Assembly: GCA_036897485.1 (NCBI GenBank)
Contig: JAYMTF010000701.1
Coordinates: forward strand, 1 to 31,447
Direction: 5' to 3'
Source of the DNA: Pelargonium nanum
Lineage: Eukaryota; Streptophyta; Magnoliopsida; Geraniales; Geraniaceae
Length of the DNA: 31,447 bases
In this document: positions 11,601-23,600 of the stretch, one piece after another
How the letters are laid out: each line of letters starts with the position of its first letter
Numbering within the stretch: the stretch's first letter is position 1
Notes under the pieces: model-generated
Databases searched by the model: none
What the model saw: the letters and a program-made list of their open reading frames with translations, nothing else
Told to the model about the DNA's origin: nothing
Made by a program: the position numbers and the translations under genes

Positions 11601-14600
11601 TCATTCTGATAGTATACTCTTTATTACAGATGTTAAGACAGCAGTGAAGAATAAAGTTCCTCTTGTGCGTTCATTAACATTGAATTGGGTGACATTTTGT
11701 ATTGAAACGAGTAACAAGGCTGTGGTTCTGAAAGTGCACAAGGAATATGTCCCAATTTGTATGGAGGTCAGTGAATTTTGTCTTGTGTATAATACTTAGT
11801 TGATGAACCAAACCTTCTTCGTGTGCTGGGGTAGAACATGGCATGTAATTCCATCTCTTGATTGCATGGCTCGCTTTCTTCTGCTGGCTGCCTTTTGAGT
11901 TATTTACACCTTTGTTAGGATTCACTACTTCACCTATTGCTAGATAGTGTCATTGAATCTGTTCGTCTTAGTGTTACGTAGAGATTTATAGATTTTATGA
12001 CAATTCAAACTCTTTCCTGCTATTTGTTTTGTTTGAAATGTCTGAAATGAAAGAATTTGCTGTAGTGCCTTAATGATGGAACCCCAGATGTAAGAGATGC
12101 AGCCTTCTCTTCTTTGGCAGCAATAGCAAAGGTATCACTTTCAATATATAATACGCCTTAGAGTAGCAAAGTACCTCATGCTCAACTTAACTTCCACTCT
12201 TGTACTTGTTCACTCGAACGTAGTTGGTTGGCATGAGACCTTTAGAGAGGTCTTTGGAGAAGCTTGATGACATTAGAAGGAAGAAACTTTCGGAAATGAT
12301 TGGTTCTGGAGATGGTGCTTCGACTGCTACAAGCTCAGGTTAATACTTCTATGGTGTTTCATATTTATTATTTAAATTAGTATTTATTATAATTTCTCTT
12401 CCTTATATCTTATCTTGATATGTCAGCTCCAGTTCAAAGTTCAGGTGGGAGTTCATCCGTGGAGGTATTATTTCTTTCGTATGCAACTGTCATGTTTTGC
12501 TTTCCTTTTGTGTTTTTCACACTTTTAATGAAGTTTATCATAACTTTGGGCAGTAGATCATCAATTCTGTCTATACATTTCACAGATGACCAGCCTTTCA
12601 AGAGCTTGTTTGACATTATCTTATTTCAGGATGGCTTGAAACCAACAATGTAGTAAGCCAATAAGGAGCTTATTTTAGTGAAGGTTGACCAGCTTATTAT
12701 GTTTGGCTTTTGAAGTAGGATATTTGGGTCCAATGTCTTAAAGCCAATGAACTTATTAGGCTGTATAGTTAACCAAACACTCTTAATCCTTCAAAAAAAA
12801 AAAAAATCAGTCTTGAATTTTATCACATAAGCTGGTCAATTTTTCAAATAAAGCTTCACAAAGACCCAAGTTTTGTATTATACCATACTCTGGACTGCTT
12901 TAGTTTCACTGGGATCTCTCTTACATGATTACCCTATCTGGATATTATTCAACACTGGCTGCTATGCCCTGCAAATGTGAAAAGCACATCTGGAGTTGTT
13001 TATCCGAGTTAATAATTAGTTTGCATATGATGCATGTGGCATGAGAACACTTGAGACATCGTTACTATTGCCTACCTTATGAGTTAATTTCAGTTCATTT
13101 GTTCAGCATGCCAATATATAATTTGTTGCATAAAGTGAGCTATATTTGATGCTTTTATATGTGTTACTATAATGTTGTTATAATGCCTTTGGTAACAATA
13201 TTTATATCATTCTTTTGGGTTCCATTTATTGAACTTTTATGTATTTAGCATTGACGATGCCTTTGAATCTGGCTATGCTGAGGTTCATATTCTACTAGAA
13301 AAGCATATTTGTAATATTAATTATCCTAACAACTAAAATTTTAATTTTAAAGTAGATTAGATATATAGTTGATATGGTGTTAACATGATGACTTCCTGTG
13401 TAGGCTTCGGAGGGTTCATTTGTTAGAAGATCAGCAGCAAGTATGCTTAGCGGAAAGAGACCTGTACAATCAGCTGTAAGTACCATCCTTCTTCCTTATC
13501 TTGAAATTAAGTATCAGCAGCCTGATGTTGGACAGGTTTTGAAATCTTCCTACAAGGAGGAGCTATGTGGGCTTGGGTTAGGCAATATGAGAGTTTAGGT
13601 TTAAACCAATTGAAGTCGGGTTTCAAAACCTTAGAAAATACTGAATACTAATAATATTTACACTAAGAAACATACTTCTACTAGACTCTGAAAAGTTGAA
13701 GCACAGATAAATTGCTATTATACCCCCTTTCTGCTGTAATTTCATAAATTACTGATCATCTCCTGAAGGTAAAACTGCAACTGAAGGCTTTCTTTCATTT
13801 AATGACTAATCATTGCCTAGCTAGATATCTCCCTATTTTTATCATGTTTATTTATTTCTTTCATTGATTCCTTGAGCATGTTTTCAGCCTGCTAATAAAA
13901 AAGGAGTCCCTGCAAAACCAGCTGCCAGCAAAAAAGATGGAGCTGCACAGCCGAAGACTTCAAAATCAATTGAACCACCTGAAGATATTGAGGTAAATCT
14001 ATACATCTAAAGCCCTATATAGATTGTTAGTTCTCATGTTAGGTCTTGTGTGGTTAACATCCATACTGTCATCTGGTTTGCTTGATATATGCAGCCATCA
14101 GAAATGGGTCTTGAGGAGATTGAGAGCCGATTAGGTTCTCTTATACAGGCAGACACTATATCTCAGTTGAAAAGCAGTGTATGGAAAGAGCGACTTGAAG
14201 GTTTGTAGTTATTATTCTCATATGCTAAATAATGTTATTAATGACACATGTACATGTTAACCCTTACTATATTAATACATCTGTATGATGCAAATTATGA
14301 TTTTGTGTTCTGTGGTGTAGACTGTTAGCAGATCGTGCCTTGTGTACGATTTTAAGTTCGTTCCATTTGCGATTGTGCCGTGTGTATGATTTATCTGCCT
14401 GGGCTTTAATTGCAACACAATTACCTGTATGAAATGATGATGGGGATTTGGTACCTCTAAGGAAGTTTATTGAATATGAATATTAATTGTGTTTGGGAAA
14501 AATGGAATTATGCGACAGATTATTATCGCTATTAGAAATATCATAAAGTTTAGGTAGTATGATGATGCCCACATGCTAAGGAGTTGTAGGGTGTCACGTA

Positions 14601-17600
14601 AGTTAGTTTGAATTATGCGACATTTATTTTAATACTTCTTGATCTTACGTATTAGTTCTATACAGTTGCACTGTGGGTACAAAAGCTAGATACTGATTCT
14701 CAGTTCTCAGATTATACGTCCTTTGCAGTATTAATTTTTCACGACATTCACAAGATGGGACTATCGTTCACATGTGCTTTCTTATATATAGTTGAACAAA
14801 GTCAGTGGCTTAAATTTGGCACAGATGATTGACATAAAAAGAAGATAACAGGCTTGTTAAGTTGAACATGTTGTGCATTAGGTTCATTGCGTATGTTTTG
14901 AACTTAAAAATAGAAATCAGGTCAATTGTTCTATATCTATCATGATCGGATAATCTTAGGTGCATTTATGTTGATGGTTATTGTTTGTTGTTGATAGAAT
15001 GCTTTTTAGTTTGTTATTGAATCTAAATATACTAAGTTCTCACTTCTCTTGCAGCAATTTTGTCATTGAAAGAACAAGTGGAGGGGTTACAAGAGCTTGA
15101 CAAGTCAGTGGAGATTGTGATTCGGTTGCTCTGCGCTGTTCCTGGTTGGAGTGAGAAAAACGTCCAGGTAAGGTTTTGCTTTTAATGGACCGATTTCTTA
15201 ATTTGTGCAAGTTAAAGATTTATAATCTTTCAATATGAATTATGCAGGTACAACAACAGGTTATTGAAATTGTTACTTATATAGCATCTACTGCAAAAAA
15301 GTTTCCCAAGAAATGTGTAGTTCTTTGCCTTTCGGGTGGGTTTTACATCTCTGACACTCATTCCTTTTATTGTATTTGGTGATTACATCTCTGCACTTGT
15401 TAAATATGTGAACCAGCACTCTTTTCCCCCGAGCACACACATTCATGAATATATTTGCAGTTAATGTGGCTGAGTATAGTTTTTTTCATTTCATTATCCA
15501 TGCATCATATTTTTTGTTTATAATTGACAGGTATAAGTGAAAGGGTAGCTGATATAAAGACCCGTGCTCATGCCATGAAGTGCCTTACAACTATCTCAGA
15601 AGCAGTAGGTCCGGGATTTATTTTTGAAAGAGTAAGTATGTTGCAACTTATTATTGTGTTGATTGGTAATTCTTTAGTAGCTGATTGCTTATATTTAATG
15701 TCTACTGACGATTTATGGAGTTGCAATTTAATTCATCTCAGCTAATACATTTATAAATTTTGGCTGTTGTAGCTATACAAAATAATGAAAGAGCACAAGA
15801 ATCCTAAGGTTCTTAGTGAGGGGCTATTGTGGATGGTATCAGCTGTCGAAGACTTTGGGGTGTCACATTTGAAACTTAAGGTCCTGACATTGCTATGTTT
15901 TAATTTCGTTTCTATCTTGGAACCCCCACTTTGCCCAGAACACATATTTTCTTCCTGATGAAAATATTACTTGATGAATGACTTATCATGACAGCTTAAG
16001 GGAAATATGAGTATAATTTTGCAGGATCTAATCGATTTTTGTAAAGATACTGGATTGCAATCAAGTGCAGCCGCCACTAGAAATTCTACAATAAAGCTTA
16101 TTGGTGTTTTGCATAGATTTGTTGGTCCAGGTAACTAGACTATCTTTTATTCATTTATTATTATCCTGTGTTATGTATGGTATTGGCTCATTTCATTATA
16201 ATTTATAAACTCTAAAGGTTCTAATATTTGTTTTACTTTTGCAGATATCAAAGGTTTCCTCACAGATGTCAAACCAGCACTGCTTAGTGCACTTGATGCT
16301 GAGTATGAAAAGAATCCATTTGAGGTGCAAAAAGTTGATCAATGTTGATACTAACTTGTCTTGTTAATTTGTTATGTATATTTATTTGCATTATTATCCT
16401 TCAGGGTACTTCTGCAGTAACGAAGAAAACTGTTAGGGCCTCAGACTCCACAGTATCTGTGTCTGCTGGTGGGCTTGATGGCCTGCCCCGGGAAGATATT
16501 AGTGGAAAAGTCACACCTGCTCTGCTTAAGGGTTTGGAAAGTGCTGACTGGAAGGTACACTTGAATAAGATAGACATAACAAGTTCATGTTCTTATTGTG
16601 TTACTTTTTCAAAGCCTCGTATGTTAGACATTGATGCTTGAAGACCGCTTTTGTTTAGTATCATTTAAATGTTGATTCTCCATGTCCCAGGTTCGTTTGG
16701 AATCAATTGAAGCTGTCAACAAGATTTTGGAAGAAGCCAATAAGCGTATTCAACCAACTGGAACTGGTATGAATTCACCATATTTGGTGTCTGAGAGTAT
16801 TTTTTTATATTTTGTTGGGCTGTAGATCTGGCTGTATTTGCTTAGCTCTATGTTGTATGTGTACTTCTACTTAACAAATTGTGACTGCTGATCTTTTTTT
16901 TTTCCTTTCTTTCTATTTGACTGTTAGTGGAGTTATTTGGTGCTCTTAGAGGGCGTCTTTATGACAGCAACAAAAATTTGATTATAACAACTTTGAATAC
17001 CATTGGTGGTGTTGCATCCGCAATGGGACCTCCAGTTGAGAAAGCGAGCAAGGTTTGTGGTGATCAGTATACGTGGATGTGTTTTTTTGTTTTTCTCTGA
17101 GCTAAATATCATGGGCTCTAATAATTGACATTTTTGTTGATAAATATATATATATATATGTATGTATGTATGTATGTATATTTCTCTCTAGCTTAATTGT
17201 CAATATGGATTTATTACTTGCAGGGTATTTTGTCAGATGTTCTGAAATGTCTAGGTGACAATAAGAAGCATATGAGGGAATGCACTTTGACCACTTTAGA
17301 TACCTGGGTTGCTGCTGTTCATCTTGATAAAATGGTAGCTATCTGTTGTCTCATTTTGTGCTATGTTTTTTTTTGAGTGCGAGGCTGATCATACGTTGTT
17401 GTTTTAGGTACCTTACATTATAACTGCTTTAATAGATGCTAAACTTGGTGCGGAAGGGCGCAAGGATATTTTTGATTGGTTGTCAAAGCAACTGTCTGGA
17501 CTAAGTGAATTTCCTGATGCTGCGCATCTGCTGAAACCAGCTGCCACTGCAATGACGGTAATCTATATCTATAAGATTATCTTTAGTGTTTACTCGCCAA

Positions 17601-20600
17601 CTATTTCCCTGAGTTAGAATGTGTACACATATTTTTCAATGTTTGTTTTTTTTAATCGCATGCATATATGTTTAGGATAAATCTTCAGACGTTCGAAAAG
17701 CAGCAGAAGCTTGCGTTGCGGAAATTCTAAGAGTTAGTGGAAATGAAACAGTATGTACACTTGATATAATACATAATTCCAATGGTGAACAGATATCACC
17801 CTAGTTATATATATTTATTTTTCTGTATTGATAATATTTTTAGGTGACCAAGCATCTTAGAGATATACAAGGACCTGCACTAGCTTTGATTGTTGATCGA
17901 CTGAAACTTCACGGGGTTTCTCATGGTTTGTTACTTTGTAACTTGCAGACTTGTTATATGCTTGCTCTTGTTACCTTAGTTTTACTCATCTTACTCTTTG
18001 TTTTACTTTATGTTCTCTTTTAGAACCATCTGAATCTGCAAAACCAACATCTATGGGACTTGCATCCAAAGGCAGCACAAAGGCTTCTAAAACTGTTGCC
18101 AATGGAGTAACCCGGCATGGAAGCAGAGCCGTATCATCGGTATGTTTTGCTTGAATTACACTCATTTTAGATAGTTACATCGTATTGATGATCTGTTTGA
18201 TGACATGTAAAGAGAGGCATTGCGACGAAGGGCGCAAGGTCCGAATCAATTATGTCTGTTCAAGATATAGCAGTCCAGTCACAGGCTCTGTTAATTGTTA
18301 AGGATTCCAATAAGGTATAGTTGCTTCTAGTGTAATATTTAACATATATTTACGTGTAAATATATTAATTTTCTATCATATGCCTTTATCTATGTACAGG
18401 ATGATAGGGCGAGAATGGTAGTGCGAAGGTTTAAATTTGAAGAACCAAGGGTTGAACAAATTCAAGATCTTGAGGTTTGTGACTGTAACGTGCTGATTTG
18501 ACATTTTCTTGGTATTGCTTATTATTAGAGGATTGTGAGATGTTTTGATTGTCCTTAATTGCAGAATGATATGATGAAGTATTTCCGGGAGGATCTGCAT
18601 CGACGACTTTTAAGCACAGATTTCAAGAAGCAAGTTGATGGACTTGAGATGTTACAGAAGGTGTTGTGCTGTTCACATTCCTTGATTACTTATGTTTACC
18701 CCCTGAAAGTGTTCTTTTACAAAAATGTTACTCTTTTCTAGGCAATTCCAACCATTGGAAAGGAAATTGTTGAAGTATTAGATATACTTCTGAGATGGAT
18801 TGTTTTGCGGTTTTGTGAATCCAACACGACTTGCCTCTTGAAGGTATACTGCTAAGATCCTATATCACTTCTAACTTTTGGTTGCCTCTTTCCTTGTGTT
18901 TACTACTGTAGTGATTTATAAAGTATGATAACATTCTATTGCTGTGCTCAAATGAGCAGGTACTGGAATTTTTGTCTGAACTTTTTGACAGATTGAGGGA
19001 TGAAGCCTACACTTTGACTGAATCTGAAGCTGCCATATTTCTTCCATGCTTGGTAGAAAAGGTACTTGTTTGCTGTTTCTTATAGAAATGTATCTGCTAT
19101 TCAGTTTATGTTACTCTTGTTGATTGTGTGGTGTCAGATCTATACACTTTTCATGCAGTGTAATGTATGTCTCTTAAAACTCTTCTATACTGTTATCTCT
19201 TCATTGACTTGATGAATTTATTTTATTGCATCAGATAATGATTCCTTACTTATAAATTGATAGAGATAGATTATATTTGTAAAAAGTTCTTAGTTAGGCG
19301 TGGACTTGTAACTTGTTCTTGTTGTCCAGTATTTCAAATTCAATTGACTATTGGATTATAAAGACCTATTATGAAGATAACCACACTGATTAAGATCATA
19401 TTGCTTACCAAACTTTATTCTCAGTGAAGATATTCCACTGCAACATTGATGAAACTAAACAACCGTCAACCAATTTAATGAAGGGAGAAGCTGAATATCA
19501 TATCCTATTTATATCTAATATCAATAGTAATGTTATGTGTGTGGATATTGTATATAATTTGTTGTACAAAATGATGTGTCAAGGAATAGGGTATGACACA
19601 TCAGTTATCATATTAATGGCGGGGTAATCATTATTCAGTGTTCAGAATGTCTTATAAAGTAGGTGTTTGGCGCCGGAAGTTTATTGGAGGGAAGTGGTTT
19701 TATACGTGTCAAGTTGTTTGTTTGAACTTTTGCACTGTAAAAAACATGACATCTAATATTCCATGTGAGTTGACACATCACTTAGTACAAAAATATTTGT
19801 AAAGGTTTTGGAACAAATAGCATTTTCCTATATAATATGCTCCATGGTTGGATCTCTTGTTACTTATACCAGATTCATGTCATTCATGACTTGTATGCTT
19901 TTGTATTTCTATTTTGAAGTGCTTAGAAATGCTAAGTTTGTAGTACAATTTTCACATTGCAAGATGCTGGCATTTTTTCTTGCAGTCCGGACATAACATT
20001 GAGAAAGTAAGAGAAAAATTGAGGGAGCTGACAAAACAAATTGTTCACAATTATTCAGCGGGAAAAAGCTTTCCTTACATTTTGGAGGGATTGAGGTCTA
20101 AAAATAACCGTACTCGTATAGAATCTGTTGATCTTGTCGGCTATTTAATGGATAATCATGGAGCTGAGGTATATGTATACTTCTATCTTCTGAATTTTTT
20201 TTCCTTTGTTTCAGGATGCTTATACCATTTTATTTTATTTTTTAATCACCAACAGATCAGTGGACAGTTAAAATCGTTGCAAATTGTTGCAAGCTTGACT
20301 GCAGAGCGTGATGGTGAACTCAGAAAAGCTGCTTTAAATACACTTGCAACTGGTTATAAGATTCTTGGTATGCCTTGAACCATGATGCAACATTATTGCC
20401 ATGATCTTGAATTTGATGTGGTTTTAAAGAAATATACATCTTCAAGTACACCAAGTCCAAATAATTCTGTGTGCATTTGTGTTTTATTATTGTTATATAT
20501 AGTTTTTAAACTTTAAATATAGATTCAAATCATAAGAGAGTTGTAGATCAGTCACTTCTATTTTTTTTTTTCCTTAATGCCTTGGCAGTTTTAAGTCAAT

Positions 20601-23600
20601 GCATGTATTTTACATTTGAGACTTATTGATCCCTTTTTCCTCTCTTTCTAGGCGATGACATATGGAGATATGTTGGGAAGGTAACTGATGCTCAGAAAAG
20701 TATGCTTGATGATAGATTTAAGTGGAAGGTTAGTAAATATTAGCTCTGAAATATATCCTTCTACAAGTCCATGCCAATAAGATTTTGGCTTAGGCTAAGC
20801 CAGCCGCTAATGAGGTGATGTTACCTAATGAACAATTCTGGATCCAGCGGGTCGCTCCGTCCCCACAAATTCACTTGGGTGGGTATGGGTGATATATAAT
20901 GAGGTGTCATCACCTCATGGGCTTGGGGGTTAGCCTAAGCCAAAAAAAAGTTCGGCTCATATTCCTTTTTCTATATATATATATGTATATACCCCTACTG
21001 AATAATTTACTATTGTTAGGCCCGGGAGATGGAGAAAAGGAAGGAGGGGAAGCCTGGTGAAGCTAGAGGTTCTTTAAGGCGTTCGGTTAGGGATAATGGG
21101 TGTGTACTATTTTTGGTACCTTTAATATGCATTTGAATTATCTTCTTCTTCGTAACTTAATGTATATGCTGTTTCAAATGTCTAGTTTTTAGTTTCATCT
21201 GCCATCGTATTGGGGTAGTATGAATCTTTGAGATACTTGAAATGAGGCTGAACAGTAATGTTAGAATTAATGAATAGGCATCCTAGGATGTTGCGAGATT
21301 GTTTGAAAATGGATGAAGATTAATCGGCTAGACATTTCTGCTCATGATTCTTATGCTGTTTTCTTATGGTTCCAGGCCTGATATAGCTGAGCAGAGTGGA
21401 GATGTTTCAAGATCTGTTTCTGGTCCAATATTTGCAAGGTATTATAGATATTTATTCTATGGTCGGTTCTTAACAGCTCATCATAGTTTTCTGTCTGAAA
21501 TAATACATCTTCTGTTGTATGTTCTTATCCTAGGGATAATTATGGACATTCTGAACTCAACATGGATAGAAATTTAATGCCCCGTGTACTTGGTAGTGCA
21601 AATGCTCCTACAGATTGGAATGAAGCTATGGATATAATTTCCTATGGTTCTCCTGAGCAGGTTTCCCTCCTTTTCATTCTAATGTTAATTTTCTTATATA
21701 CCACCTCATATTTTAATGATTTTTGTGTTGTATTTGTTGAATATTAAGTCCACATTGGTAAAAGATGGAAATAGTAAGCTACATATAAGGATGACCTTTT
21801 AGTATGGGAAGCCCAAATCCTTTTGTAGCCCAGTATGAAAAGTATTGAAGTTCAACAACATTAATTGATAAGCTTTAATTATGATTACTTTTTTTTTTGT
21901 GCCACAGAAGGTGAAGAATAATTTTCTTGTTGAGGAAGTGAACCGATGGCAGTTTTTATTCTAGAACTATGATCTCATGTGAATGTCCTGATATTGATTG
22001 GCGTTCCCTTTGATTAAAAATTGGTTACTGATTCCGTTGTCTTGTTATATTCGGAAAGCTCTAGGTTGTGCTGAAGATGTTTGCCAAAGAAATTGCAATT
22101 TTTTTTGTTGAATAGTTTTTTTATTTATTCGGCACTTTTTAAAATTATTTGTTTGCATCAATAATTTAAAGTCCTTGATAAAAAAAAAAAGTCCTTGATC
22201 TGTTGAGCTGTTCAATTCCTGTATGTATATTTCCTTCCTCAGTTTCATTTTATTTTGAAAGTACCTTCTGAACCACAATTGTTTCATTAATGCAGTCTGT
22301 TGAAGGAATGAAGGTTGTCTGCCATGAATTGGCACAGGCTACAAGTGATCCAGAAGGCAGTGCTATGGATGAACTTGTGAAAGATGCTGATAGACTTGTA
22401 TCATGCTTAGCAAATAAGGCAATATTATAATAAAGCAACTTTTTTATTTTTTTTATTTTTAATCTCTCTCCTTGTGTAAAGCAAGCCATTTCAAGCATTT
22501 TGGTATCTAAATTCTCGTCGGGAAATTTAAAATATTTTTTCTCTATTTTCTTCTGAAAACAGGTGGCAAAGACTTTTGATTTCAGTTTAACTGGAGCCTC
22601 GTCAAGGTCTTGTAAATATGTGCTTAACACACTCATGCAGGTTGATAAAACTAAACTTTGTTTCATTCTCATTTCTCAAAATTTATGAGTAAATTACTTT
22701 TAAGTTTGGCTCTCTTTTTGTATCATTTTGCATAGTTGAAAAATTGATCGTATGGAATTATCTGCAGACATTTCAAAATAAGAGACTCGCTCATGCTGTC
22801 AAGGAGAGTACTCTTGACAGTCTTATTACAGAGCTTCTGCTTTGGCTTTTGGATGAAAGGGTTCCTCTAATGGATGATGGCAGCCAACTTCTGAAAGCGC
22901 TGAATGTGTTGATGCTGAAGATTCTGGTTAATATTAACTACTAAATGCATCTTTTTTTTATATTAGTGATTCTTTATGTTGATTCCTACGAATGGTTGGA
23001 CTTACAGGATAATGCTGATAGAACTTCATCTTTTGCTGTCCTGATAAATCTATTGCGTCCATTGGATCCCTCAAGGTGGCCTTTGCCTGCATCGAATGAG
23101 ACTTTTGCTGTGAGAAACCAGAAATTTTCTGATCTGGTTGTCAAATGCCTAATAAAACTGACAAAAGTAAGCATCCATTTTTATTTTATGTTTTTGATGT
23201 TTTTATTTATATCCGTCCATAGCTCAGTTGTTAACAAACTATCATTTTTAAAATATTTGAATATTTGAGATTTTATTTAACTTTGAGGAGATAGTTTGAT
23301 GATTAAAGAGACTGAACTAAAGAAGATAATGTGGGCCAGCCACCTGACAATGTCTTCCGCCCGGATCGGCCAGGATCGACATCCACATATTGCTATAAAT
23401 TTGATCTTTCAAATACATTCCTTGTTCTGTCAGAAGTATTGTGGTCATCACCATCCTATCCGTTGGTGTACTCATTTCACCATGTAACATTGAAAGTGTT
23501 ACCAGATGTTTGTGAATGTTGGCTGTGGTTGGAAATGATTGGATTTGACTGTGTTTCAGGTTCTTCAGAGTACTATTTATGATGTTGATCTTGATCGTAT

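Noticed and set aside
13251-13283. Extra MOR1 micro-exon in intron 15 (AG-flanked stretch ending GCTGAG before GT)
   Set aside because: It would break the frame between exons 15 and 16, and the encoded peptide has no match in the family.
18475-18564. U12-type intron, suggested by tccttaat near the acceptor
   Set aside because: The donor is GTTTGT, not the GTATCCTT or ATATCCTT of U12 introns; the branch-like motif is chance.
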